From: Pseudomonas triclosanedens
Lineage (GTDB): Bacteria > Pseudomonadota > Gammaproteobacteria > Pseudomonadales > Pseudomonadaceae
Reading direction: 5' to 3'
DNA length: 64,000 nucleotides
NCBI RefSeq assembly: GCF_026686735.1
Contig: NZ_CP113432.1
Span: forward strand, 1,302,001-1,366,000
The position numbers and the translations under genes are program-made. Below, one piece after another: positions 28,995-36,830 of the stretch (the stretch's first letter is position 1; each line of letters starts with the position of its first letter). The notes beneath the pieces were generated by a model. The model saw nothing but the letters and a program-made list of their open reading frames with translations. It ran no database searches and was not told where the DNA came from.

Positions 28995-29954
28995 ATGGAT
29001 CTGTTGCTCATTCTTACCTACTCCGCTTTCTGCATCGCGATCTTCAAGATATTCCGCATCCCGCTGAACAAGTGGACGGTGCCGACCGCCGTGCTGGGCG
29101 GGGTGGTGCTGATCGGTGCGCTGATCTTCGCGATGAACTACAACCACCCCTACAGCGAAGTGGCGCGCACCTACTTCGTTTCCACCCCGGTCGTTCCAGT
29201 GGTGTCTGGCGATGTGATCGATGTGCCGGTGAAGGGCAACCAGATGTTGAGCAAGGGTGACGTACTGTTCCAGATCGATCCCGCGCCCTTCCAGGACCGG
29301 GTGAAGTCGTTGCAGGCGCAGATCGTCTCCGCGCGGGCCGACCTTGGCCGCGCCAGCGAGTTGTATAACCGCAACGTCGGCAACCGCCGCGATGTCGATG
29401 TGCTCAACGCTCGTGTCAGCGATCTCTCGGCGCAACTCTCCACTGCCCAGTACAACCTCGACCACACCACGGTACGGGCGCCGACGCGCGGCTACGTCAC
29501 CCACGTGTCGCTGCGTCCGGGCATGCGCGTGAGTAAGCTGCCGCTCAAGCCGCCGATGGTGTTCATCCCCGACGAGGGCCACTACTTCGTGGCCTGGATG
29601 CGGCAGAACAGCCAGTTGCGCCTGGCTGTGGGCGACGAGGCGGAAGTGGCGTTCGACGGTCTGCCGGGGCAGGTCTTCAGCGGCAAGGTCAAGCAGGTCA
29701 TCGCGGTGATCGGCGAGGGCCAGGTGCAGCCGTCCAGCACGCTGATCAGCTACAGCACGTCATCGCCGCCCGGGCGGGTGCCGGTGATGATCGAGATCAC
29801 CGATCCGGCGTACGAGCAGTACAAGAGCCTGATGCCCGGCGGTTCCTATGGCCAGGCGGCGATCTACACCGAACACTTCCATCACGTGGCGATCATGCGC
29901 AAGATTCTCCTGCGCATGGCGGCCTGGATGAACTACATCTTCCCGTTCCATTGA
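28995..29954 (+). CDS. HlyD-family membrane fusion protein (YibH-like)
   Basis: This 319-residue periplasmic adaptor has TM segments at about residues 3-18 and 28-48. The lipoyl half-motifs are VIDVPVKGNQMLSKGDVLFQIDP and TVRAPTRGYVTHV. A helical hairpin lies between them, and a beta-barrel region follows (GDEAEVAFDGLPGQVFSG). It would span the periplasm for an export system, but no transporter or outer-membrane factor gene is adjacent. It is co-transcribed with the DUF3302 gene. Confidence 0.87.
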   Translation: MDLLLILTYSAFCIAIFKIFRIPLNKWTVPTAVLGGVVLIGALIFAMNYNHPYSEVARTYFVSTPVVPVVSGDVIDVPVKGNQMLSKGDVLFQIDPAPFQDRVKSLQAQIVSARADLGRASELYNRNVGNRRDVDVLNARVSDLSAQLSTAQYNLDHTTVRAPTRGYVTHVSLRPGMRVSKLPLKPPMVFIPDEGHYFVAWMRQNSQLRLAVGDEAEVAFDGLPGQVFSGKVKQVIAVIGEGQVQPSSTLISYSTSSPPGRVPVMIEITDPAYEQYKSLMPGGSYGQAAIYTEHFHHVAIMRKILLRMAAWMNYIFPFH

Positions 29955-30173
29955 CGGCCTTGGCCGCCATGCGCCTGTCGCAGCGGCGGCCTATCCTCGG
30001 GCGGTTTCGGCCGCCCGGGAGGGGTGCGCCTTTGGCTGGGAGGCCGCTCCAGCGCAGGTCTTGGCCCAGCCGGAGCGAAGCGTCCGCCGCCACCCGCGTG
30101 GGTCCGTGCGGCCTGTTCCCGATCTTCCCGCGCCTGGCTGGCCTCGTTCGGTGGTGTGGCGCTGGGTATGCCG

Positions 30174-30947
30174 CTACAGGCTGCTCACCAGGTGGCCGCC
30201 GTCCACTGCCAGTACCGCGCCGGTCATGAAGGCGCCGGCATCGCTGGCCAGCAGCAGGAACGGGCCTTCCAGTTCGCTCAACCGGCCCAGGCGGCGCATC
30301 GGCACGGTGTCGCGAATGTACGCGTGGCCCTTCTCGCTGTCGAAGTAGGCGTCGTTCATCTCGGTCTTGAAGTAGCCCGGTGCGATGGCGTTGACTCGTA
30401 CCTGGTAGCGCGCCAGTTCCAGCGCGAGGGACTTGCTCAGTTGTACTACGCCGGCCTTGGCCGCGCAGTAGTGGCTGTAGCCGCTGCCCACGCGCAGGCC
30501 GAGGATCGAGGCGATATTGACGATACTGCCGCCGCGTCTGGCCTTGGCCAGCCGCTGCGCCGCGCACTGGGCGACGCGCCAGACGCCGTCCAGGTTGGTG
30601 GAGAGCATGGCGCGCCAGTCGTCTTCGCTGACATCCAGGGCGCGCTGGCCGTTGCCGATGCCGGCATTGTTGAGCACCACGTCCACCACGCCGAATTGCG
30701 CCTCGGCGCTGTCGAAGGCGGCTTCGACGCTGGCGCGGTCGGTCACATCCAGCGCCACTGCGAGAGCTTCGCCACCATCGCCGCGGATGGCCTCGGCCAG
30801 TTGCGCCAGCCGCTCGGTGCGCCGCGCCGCCAGCACCACGCGGGCACCAGCGGTGGCGGCCACGCGCGCCAGGTGCGCGCCGATGCCGCTGGAGGCCCCG
30901 GTGACCAGTACGGTCTTGCCGGCGAGGGAGAAGAGGTCGTTGCTCAT
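30174..30947 (-). CDS. Short-chain dehydrogenase/reductase (SDR)
   Basis: This 257-residue classical SDR has the cofactor motif TGASSGIG at residues 16-23 and NNAG at about 93-96. The catalytic triad is Ser147, Tyr160 and Lys164 (YSHYCAAK). The FabG-like end is FLLLASDAGAFMTGAVLAVDGG. The ATG at 30947 has AAGGTG upstream; the frame is open further upstream without start support. The 3' side (29955-30173) contains only a GC hairpin (GGGCGG/CCGCCC, 29999-30016). The substrate is unknown; NAD(P)-dependent reduction or oxidation of an alcohol or ketone is expected. Confidence 0.9.
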   Translation of the reverse strand: MSNDLFSLAGKTVLVTGASSGIGAHLARVAATAGARVVLAARRTERLAQLAEAIRGDGGEALAVALDVTDRASVEAAFDSAEAQFGVVDVVLNNAGIGNGQRALDVSEDDWRAMLSTNLDGVWRVAQCAAQRLAKARRGGSIVNIASILGLRVGSGYSHYCAAKAGVVQLSKSLALELARYQVRVNAIAPGYFKTEMNDAYFDSEKGHAYIRDTVPMRRLGRLSELEGPFLLLASDAGAFMTGAVLAVDGGHLVSSL

Positions 30948-31199
30948 GGCTGCACCTTGTTCGTCAGAGTGAAATCGCTGGCCGCCAAGGGTAGCCCGAG
31001 ATGCTCTCAAGAGCGCGCAGGGCGCGCCATTCGCGTGGCTGATGACGTTGGCGGCATGGGTATCGCCCAGGCTTCGCTGCTGCCTGCGGCTACGCGCGCT
31101 CACGACCGGGGAGCCCGACGCGATGCCCATCGATGAGTAGGTCATGAGCGCAATCGTGCGCATGGCGCGCTGCTGCAGTTTGTCATCGAGCACCAAACG

Positions 31200-31226
31200 A
31201 AAAGCCCGGCGCAAGGCCGGGCTTTT
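31200..31226 (-). terminator. Rho-independent terminator after the amidotransferase gene
   Basis: AAAAGCCCGGC (31200-31210) and GCCGGGCTTTT (31216-31226) form a perfect 11-bp stem around a 5-base loop, with A/T runs on both sides. It starts 18 bp beyond the stop of the minus-strand gene at 31245. It could act in both directions. Confidence 0.88.
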
Positions 31227-31244
31227 CATGACGCGGGAAGCGGA

Positions 31245-32048
31245 TCAGGCAGCGAGTGCGCGGGCCTGCTTCTTCTTCACCTGTGCGCGGCAGGCATCGC
31301 CGAACGCCTTGAAGATCTTCACCGAGTCGGGGTTCTTCGCGGCTTGCCACTCCGGGTGCCATTGCACCGCGAAGAGGAAGGGCGACAGGGAGGGAGCGTG
31401 GATCGCTTCCACCAGGCCGTCCTCGGCGTGGGCGATGGCTTCGATGCCCTTGCCCAGGTTCTTCAGGCCCTGGCCATGCAGCGAGTTGACGCGGATCTCG
31501 TCACCCAGCAGCTGCTGCAGCCAGCTGCCCTGGACCGGGCGAACGCCGTGGACCGGGCTGTACTGCACGTCGACCGGGTCATCGGGATTCTCGCGATGGT
31601 CATTGAAGCCAGGCTCGGCATAGACCTTCTGGTAGATGTCGCCGCCCAGGGCAACGTTGATTTCCTGCATGCCGCGGCAGATGCCGAAGATCGGCAGGCC
31701 ACGGGCGATGGCAGCCTTGATCAGCGGGATGTCGAAGTTGTCGCGGTCCTTGTCCTGGCCCTTGCCGGGAGTCTGGTTCTCCTGGCCGTACAGGGTCGGA
31801 TCGATATTGCTGCCGGCGCCGGTCAGGTACACGCCGTCGGCCATGTCCAGGTACTGCTCGAGGTCTTCGATGCCGCAGCAGGTCGGTACCAGTACCGGCA
31901 CGCAATCGGACTGCTCGACCAGGGGCACGATGTATTTGTGGGTCATTACCTGATAGTCGTGGCCTTTGCGCTCTTGGCTGCCCATGGACATCAGGACGAC
32001 GGGTTTACGGAGGGTCTGTTTCTTGTTGCCAATGTTGCTGTTGGACAT
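31245..32048 (-). CDS. Gamma-glutamyl-gamma-aminobutyrate hydrolase family class I amidotransferase (PuuD/PauD-like)
   Basis: This 267-residue protein is of the peptidase C26 family. The nucleophile is Cys124 (FGICRGMQE), and the partners are His231 and Glu233 (VQWHPEW). Family features include YLTGAGSNIDPTLYG and NSLHGQG. The expected reaction is hydrolysis of gamma-glutamyl-GABA in glutamylated-putrescine catabolism, or removal of glutamate from a related gamma-glutamyl amine. AAGGTGA precedes the ATG at 32048. No pau/puu partner genes are in the window, so the exact substrate is inferred from the family only. It is the last intact chromosomal gene before the integrative element. Confidence 0.88.
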   Translation of the reverse strand: MSNSNIGNKKQTLRKPVVLMSMGSQERKGHDYQVMTHKYIVPLVEQSDCVPVLVPTCCGIEDLEQYLDMADGVYLTGAGSNIDPTLYGQENQTPGKGQDKDRDNFDIPLIKAAIARGLPIFGICRGMQEINVALGGDIYQKVYAEPGFNDHRENPDDPVDVQYSPVHGVRPVQGSWLQQLLGDEIRVNSLHGQGLKNLGKGIEAIAHAEDGLVEAIHAPSLSPFLFAVQWHPEWQAAKNPDSVKIFKAFGDACRAQVKKKQARALAA

Positions 32049-32342
32049 ATGTCACCTTTGGACGAGCTGCAGCCCATCGTTTTTGTGCAGGCGCGCCCGC
32101 TCGAGGCAGCGCTACCTGAGGTTTCGAGCACTGCCGGGAGCGCACAGAAGGCGATATTTCCCGGTCGAAACCTGCCTACCAGCCTGCCAGAGCCGTTAAA
32201 TATGTCAAACGAATTCGCTAGGCGGCGTCAAAAATAATGGCCGAAATCTTGTTGGACAATGCTGGTAATCTATTGTTTTTAAAGGATTTTTATAAATATC
32301 GATTCAGCGTAAAAAGTCCATTATTTACAACGCCTGAAAATA
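32049..32342. other. Intergenic region with AT-rich block
   Basis: The right half (about 32215-32345) is strikingly AT-rich compared with the rest of the window, with tracts such as TTGTTTTTAAAGGATTTTTATAAAT. The motif AAAATAATGG occurs at about 32230 and again at 32336. No gene is supported. The promoter of the amidotransferase gene must lie at the left side of this gap. Confidence 0.45.
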
Positions 32343-34688
32343 ATGGTGAAAAATTCTGCACGCTTTTTCACGATAGAAATCGAGCGCGCCGCCCGGCACG
32401 CTCTGCTGCGCGGGTTGCCGCTCAGTAGCACTCGATGCGGTTGCGGCCGTTCTGCTTGGCGCGGCCAGTCGCCCGAGCAGGCGCTGACCACGATCTGCGA
32501 CCGCCTCGTCGGCGGGCTGGCCAATGCCGGCGTGAAAGCCCGGCGTCTCGGCGCGGCGGACATTCACGCCTGGCTGCTGCGCTGGTTCAACCCGAATCCG
32601 ACCTTGCTCGGCGCCACCGCCGAAGACCGGGAACGCTTCTACGCGCTGACCCGCTACCCGGAAGAGCGGGAGGAGGGCGAGATCGAACTCGCCAGCGGCA
32701 CCGACTTCGCACAACGGCTGTTCTTCGGCCAGCCCCGTTCGGACGTGCCCAACGGCCTGTGGTTCTTCGACAGCATGCCGCATCGGGTGATCGTGATGGA
32801 TCGCCTGCGCACGCCACCCGTGACGGGCCATCTGACGGGCGAGACGCGCAAAGGCGGCGATGCCATGAACGCGCTGTTCGACCAGATGCCCGAGGACACG
32901 GTGATGTGCCTGACGCTGGTCGCCACGCCCCAGGACGTGCTGGAGGCGCACCTCAACCACCTCGCCAGGAAGGCCGTCGGCGAGACCCTGGCCTCGGAGC
33001 AGACCCGGCAGGACGTGCAGCAGGCGCGCGGCCTGATCGGCAGCGCGCACAAGCTCTACCGCAGCGCGCTGGCGTTCTACCTGCGCGGGCGCGATCTGGC
33101 CCAGCTTGATGCGCGCGGCCTGCAGCTCGTCAACGTGATGCTCAACGCCGGCCTGCAACCGGTACGCGAAGAGGACGAGGTGGCGCCGCTGAACAGCTAT
33201 CTGCGCTGGCTGCCGTGCGTGTTCGATCCGGCTGCCGACAAGCGCCAGTGGTACACCCAGCTCATGTTCGCGCAACATACGGCGAACCTCGCGCCGGTCT
33301 GGGGCCGCAGCCAGGGAACGGGGCATCCGGGCATCACCTTCTTCAACCGCGGCGGCGGGCCGATCACCTTCGATCCGTTGAACCGCCTCGACCGGCAGAT
33401 GAACGCGCATCTGTTCCTGTTCGGCCCCACGGGTTCGGGCAAGAGCGCGACGCTCAACAACATCCTGAACCAGGTGACGGCGATCTATCGGCCGCGCCTG
33501 TTCATCGTCGAGGCTGGCAACAGCTTCGGCCTGTTCGGCGACTTCGCGGCACGGCTGGGTCTCACCGTGCATCGGGTGAAGCTCGCGCCGGGCGCGGGCG
33601 TCAGTCTGGCTCCCTTCGCCGACGCCTGGCGCCTGGTCGATACACCGAGCCAGGTACAGACGCTGGACGCCGATGCGCTCGACGAAGACCAGACCGATGC
33701 CGGCATGGCCGTGGAAGGCGATGAGCAGCGTGACGTGCTCGGCGAGCTGGAGATCACTGCACGACTGATGATCACCGGCGGCGAGGACAAGGAAGAAGCG
33801 CGCATGACGCGCGCCGACCGCAGCCTGATCCGCCAGTGCATTCTCGATGCGGCCCAGCGTTGCGTGGCGGACAGACGCACGGTGCTCACGCGCGATGTGC
33901 GCGACGCGCTGCGCGAGCGCGCCCGCGACGCCACGCTGCCGGAGATGCGGCGCGCACGGCTGCTGGAGATGGCCGACGCCATGGACATGTTCTGCCAGGG
34001 CGTGGACGGCGAGATGTTCGACCGGTCCGGCACGCCGTGGCCCGAGGCGGACATCACCATCGTGGATTTGGCCACTTTTGCGCGCGAGGGCTACAACGCC
34101 CAACTCTCGATTGCCTACATCTCGCTCATCAACACGGTCAATAACATCGCCGAGCGCGACCAGTTCCTGGGCCGCCCGATCATCAACGTGACGGACGAAG
34201 GCCACATCATCACGAAGAACCCGCTGCTCGCGCCCTACGTGGTCAAGATCACCAAGATGTGGCGCAAGCTCGGCGCCTGGTTCTGGCTCGCCACGCAGAA
34301 CCTGGACGACCTGCCGAAAGCGGCCGAGCCCATGCTCAACATGATCGAGTGGTGGATCTGCCTGTCGATGCCGCCCGATGAGGTCGAGAAGATCGCGCGC
34401 TTCCGCGAACTCAACGCGTCGCAGAAGGCGCTGATGCTCTCGGCCCGCAAGGAGGCCGGCAAGTTCAGCGAGGGCGTCATCCTGTCCAAGTCGATGGAGG
34501 TGCTGTTCCGCGCCGTGCCGCCCAGCCTCTACCTGGCGATGGCGATGACCGAGCCCGAGGAGAAGGCCGAACGCTTCCAGTTGATGCAGCAGCACGGCAT
34601 CAGCGAGCTGGATGCCGCCTTCCGCGTGGCCGAGAAGATCGACCGTGCGCGGGGCATCGAACCTCTGACGCTGGACACGTTGGCCTGA
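32343..34688 (+). CDS. Conjugative transfer ATPase (TraC/VirB4-like, PFL_4706 family), 5'-truncated
   Basis: The open frame has 781 codons, but ICE homology starts only at about residue 41 (SPEQALTTICDRLVGGLANA). The first 40 codons are chromosomal DNA, including the antisense of a GGDEF gene end. The Walker A LFGPTGSGKSATL is at about 359-371 and the Walker B region IINVTDEGHI at about 614-623. Family members are roughly 900-950 residues, so about 150-200 N-terminal residues are missing. The intact protein would energise assembly of the type IV secretion system. Both nucleotide-binding motifs survive, but loss of the N-terminus makes function doubtful. Confidence 0.8.
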   Translation: MVKNSARFFTIEIERAARHALLRGLPLSSTRCGCGRSAWRGQSPEQALTTICDRLVGGLANAGVKARRLGAADIHAWLLRWFNPNPTLLGATAEDRERFYALTRYPEEREEGEIELASGTDFAQRLFFGQPRSDVPNGLWFFDSMPHRVIVMDRLRTPPVTGHLTGETRKGGDAMNALFDQMPEDTVMCLTLVATPQDVLEAHLNHLARKAVGETLASEQTRQDVQQARGLIGSAHKLYRSALAFYLRGRDLAQLDARGLQLVNVMLNAGLQPVREEDEVAPLNSYLRWLPCVFDPAADKRQWYTQLMFAQHTANLAPVWGRSQGTGHPGITFFNRGGGPITFDPLNRLDRQMNAHLFLFGPTGSGKSATLNNILNQVTAIYRPRLFIVEAGNSFGLFGDFAARLGLTVHRVKLAPGAGVSLAPFADAWRLVDTPSQVQTLDADALDEDQTDAGMAVEGDEQRDVLGELEITARLMITGGEDKEEARMTRADRSLIRQCILDAAQRCVADRRTVLTRDVRDALRERARDATLPEMRRARLLEMADAMDMFCQGVDGEMFDRSGTPWPEADITIVDLATFAREGYNAQLSIAYISLINTVNNIAERDQFLGRPIINVTDEGHIITKNPLLAPYVVKITKMWRKLGAWFWLATQNLDDLPKAAEPMLNMIEWWICLSMPPDEVEKIARFRELNASQKALMLSARKEAGKFSEGVILSKSMEVLFRAVPPSLYLAMAMTEPEEKAERFQLMQQHGISELDAAFRVAEKIDRARGIEPLTLDTLA
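32422..32463 (-). pseudogene. Severed 3' end of a GGDEF (diguanylate cyclase) gene
   Basis: On the minus strand 32463 to 32422 reads R-A-K-Q-N-G-R-N-R-I-E-C-Y-stop. This is the standard C-terminal end of GGDEF domains (YRAKQNGRNRIE). The codon before this stretch no longer gives the expected Tyr, and the sequence beyond 32464 is ICE coding sequence on the other strand. The rest of the cyclase gene is therefore missing. This marks the chromosome side of the left ICE breakpoint. Confidence 0.72.
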
Positions 34689-34701
34689 CGGGAGCAACAC
34701 G

Positions 34702-35445
34702 ATGCGCATGCCTTCATTCGCCCGCCGTCATTCCTGGATCGGTCTGCTGATCGTGGCGACGACTGGGGTTGCCTCGTGGATGCTGCTGCGCGCGCCGCAT
34801 CCGGCAACCGAGCCCATGTCCCTGGCCGCCGCCGGGTCCGAAGCGTCGAAACCGGCCGGCCCGCCCTGGCTGTATGGCCGTGCCGATGCGCGCTTCACGG
34901 TGGTCGGGTACGCCGACCTGGAGTGTCCGTACTGCCGGGCCTACTTCCCCGCGCTCAAGCGCTGGATCGACGCCCATCCCGAGGTGAACTGGCAGTGGCA
35001 CCACCTGCCGCTGTCCATGCACGAGCCGGCCGCGACCGCCGCGGCACGCCTGGCCGAGTGCGCGGGCGAGACGGGCGGACATGCCACGTTCTGGCAGGCC
35101 GTGGCGTGGCTCTACTCGAATACCCGTGGCGACGGCCAGGGCCTGCCGGAGGGCCTGCGCTATCCCGACCTCACACCAACCATGCAGGGTTGTCTCGACA
35201 GCGATCGCCCCGATGCGGTCATCCGTGCCCAGGCGGCGGAAGCGGCACAGCAGGGCATCGCGGCGACGCCGGCCTTGCAACTGCGCGACCGCGAGTCCGG
35301 CAAGACCCTCCTGCTGCACGGTCCCGTCGAAGGCGATGCCTTGCTGTCTGCCATCGATCTGCTCGCCGCCGGCAGCACGACCGCAGCCGAACCCACCCAT
35401 TCCCCAGACATGCCCGCCGGCGTTGCCGGTGACATGCCCAGGTAG
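34702..35445 (+). CDS. ICE DsbA-like thiol:disulphide oxidoreductase
   Basis: This 247-residue exported thioredoxin-fold protein has a TM or signal segment at about residues 11-30 and the redox motif C75-P-Y-C78 in YADLECPYCRAYFP. A cis-Pro loop is visible (AATPALQLRD). It follows the ATPase gene by 13 bp and is a standard member of the mating-pair cluster. It probably forms disulphides in the Cys-rich pilus-assembly proteins encoded downstream. An alternative start at 34708 is possible. Confidence 0.85.
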   Translation: MRMPSFARRHSWIGLLIVATTGVASWMLLRAPHPATEPMSLAAAGSEASKPAGPPWLYGRADARFTVVGYADLECPYCRAYFPALKRWIDAHPEVNWQWHHLPLSMHEPAATAAARLAECAGETGGHATFWQAVAWLYSNTRGDGQGLPEGLRYPDLTPTMQGCLDSDRPDAVIRAQAAEAAQQGIAATPALQLRDRESGKTLLLHGPVEGDALLSAIDLLAAGSTTAAEPTHSPDMPAGVAGDMPR

Positions 35446-35578
35446 CCATCGATCTTCAAGGCTGCGGCGCGGCTCGTCCGCGTTGATCGAAACCCGTTCG
35501 CATCGCATCCCTTGACGCGAACAGCCACCGCACCTGCGGTGGTGGATGCCCGCTCGTCACCTGTTCCATCCACATCGT

Positions 35579-35604
35579 CCCCAGGAGGGTTTGCCCTCCA
35601 GGGG
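35579..35604 (+). promoter_or_regulatory. Strong hairpin in the radC leader
   Basis: CCCCAGGAGGG (35579-35589) pairs with CCCTCCAGGGG (35594-35604) around a TTTG loop, with one A-A mismatch. It lies 37 bases before the radC ATG. The left arm contains AGGAGG, so folding would hide a Shine-Dalgarno-like sequence. It could be a leader attenuator or a terminator of the upstream transcript. Confidence 0.55.
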
Positions 35605-35640
35605 CAGGCGCCCTCCGATCTCATCCATTGGAGGTTCGCC

Positions 35641-36135
35641 ATGTCTCTCGTCATCGCCGACTCCCGCCCGGAGTCGCTCACCCTGATCGCCGCCCAGCAC
35701 GAAGACTGGATCATCCGGCAGGCCATCACCCTGCTGGAGAACCGCGTGTTCAAGGCCGGTCCAGCGCTGGGCAGTCCCGCCGCCGTGCGCGACTACCTGC
35801 GCCTGAAACTGGTCGCGGAGCCGAACGAAATCTTCGCCGTCGTGTTTCTCGACAACCAGCACCAGGTGCTCGCCTTTGAGCCGCTGTTCAAGGGCACGGT
35901 CGACCAGACTTCGGTGTATCCGAGGGTGGTGGTCCAGCGTGCGCTGGCGCTCAACGCTTCGGCGCTGATCCTGGCGCATCAGCACCCCTCGGGGAACACC
36001 GAGCCCTCGGCCGCTGATCGTGCGATCACCGAGCGGCTGAAGAGCGCCCTGGCCACCGTCGATGTCCGGGTGCTGGATCACTTCATCGTCGGCAAGGGCA
36101 GCCCGTACTCGTTCGCCGAAGCCGGCTTGTTGTAA
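35641..36135 (+). CDS. RadC family JAB/MPN-domain protein (ICE-encoded)
   Basis: This 164-residue protein has the JAMM metal-binding pattern: Glu63 ([10 protein letters not shown]), His113 and His115 (LAHQHPSGN) and Asp126. It is shorter than chromosomal RadC and lacks the N-terminal helix-hairpin-helix part, as is usual for ICE copies. The ATG at 35641 follows TTGGAGG. The function in ICEs is unsettled; a metalloprotease-like or DNA-repair-associated role has been proposed for the fold. The gene borders a cargo insertion point. Confidence 0.88.
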   Translation: MSLVIADSRPESLTLIAAQHEDWIIRQAITLLENRVFKAGPALGSPAAVRDYLRLKLVAEPNEIFAVVFLDNQHQVLAFEPLFKGTVDQTSVYPRVVVQRALALNASALILAHQHPSGNTEPSAADRAITERLKSALATVDVRVLDHFIVGKGSPYSFAEAGLL

Positions 36136-36139
36136 TCCG

Positions 36140-36164
36140 CAGGCGTCCCTTCCGGGGGCGCCTG
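36140..36164 (+). terminator. Terminator-like hairpin after radC
   Basis: CAGGCGTCCC and GGGGGCGCCTG form an imperfect stem around TTCC, followed by TTCCTCTT. It begins 5 bases after the radC stop. It also marks the left edge of the cargo insertion. Confidence 0.6.
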
Positions 36165-36248
36165 TTCCTCTTGCCCCTCTCCACGAGAACTACCATGAAC
36201 GGTTCCGGTTGCCACCCTTGCGATGCGCTCTGATGGTCACGATTTCGG

Positions 36249-36262
36249 AAGCTTGAAAGCTT
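36249..36262. promoter_or_regulatory. Duplicated AAGCTT palindrome before the cargo operon
   Basis: AAGCTTGAAAGCTT contains two AAGCTT hexamers separated by GA, about 90 bp upstream of the HTH gene at 36354. It lies in the only AT-richer segment before the operon. It is a candidate operator for the operon's own HTH regulator. Confidence 0.35.
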
Positions 36263-36353
36263 GCGGGATACGCGGCTGAACCGGCCTTTATTTGTTGAGA
36301 GGCACACCTTTACATGGCAGAATGTGCGTATTTTCTAGTTGCCAGCAACGCGA

Positions 36354-36830
36354 ATGTCTGCCGTCACCGCCATCCAGTACACTCAGGATCAGATGCGTAC
36401 GCTAACCGGCGTGTCCGCCGAAACGGTGCGGCATTGGCGCAAGACCGTGCCCTACTTGGCGTCCAAGACCGGGAAGGCTGCCCGATTCACCTTCGCCGAT
36501 CTCCTTGGCTTGGCCGTTACCAATGAGCTGGTCAGCTCATTGGGCGTGCACATCGCCACCGTCAGCGTCGGCGTGGACGCGCTTTTTCGGTTGCTGAGCA
36601 CCAGTGGCGCGTTGGCGCTGAACGGGTCTGTGGCGTTCGTGACGTCCACTTCGGCGACCCTGTGCGATATCGGCCCCGAGGGGGTTGGGCCGGCGCCGGC
36701 CCAACCGACTCTCGTGATCCCGCTCGATCCGTTGATCATGCGGCTTCAGCAGTACATGCTGCCGATCGTCCCGACGCCGAGCCAGGCAGCGTTGCCGTTT
36801 CCACCCGAAGCTATCCGGAGTAGGGCGTGA
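36354..36830 (+). CDS. HTH regulator of the methylase/nuclease cargo operon
   Basis: This 158-residue protein has an N-terminal MerR-like winged helix: YTQDQMRTLTGVSAETVRHW, then KAARFTFADLLGLAV, followed by an uncharacterised C-terminal region. The frame is open to a TTG at 36339, but the ATG at 36354 is preferred. The stop overlaps the methylase start in a GTGA overlap, so the genes are coupled. A dedicated regulator directly before a methyltransferase suggests control of the kind exerted by R-M controller proteins. No exact family was recognised. Confidence 0.65.
   Translation: MSAVTAIQYTQDQMRTLTGVSAETVRHWRKTVPYLASKTGKAARFTFADLLGLAVTNELVSSLGVHIATVSVGVDALFRLLSTSGALALNGSVAFVTSTSATLCDIGPEGVGPAPAQPTLVIPLDPLIMRLQQYMLPIVPTPSQAALPFPPEAIRSRA

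Noticed and set aside
29999..30016. GGGCGG/CCGCCC hairpin after the HlyD gene as a terminator
   Set aside because: The stem is only 6 bp and there is no T-run; such short GC palindromes are common in this DNA.
32237..32428. 63-residue AT-rich plus-strand ORF
   Set aside because: It has no ribosome-binding site and runs through the antisense of the GGDEF gene end. It resembles no family and is likely chance in AT-rich DNA.
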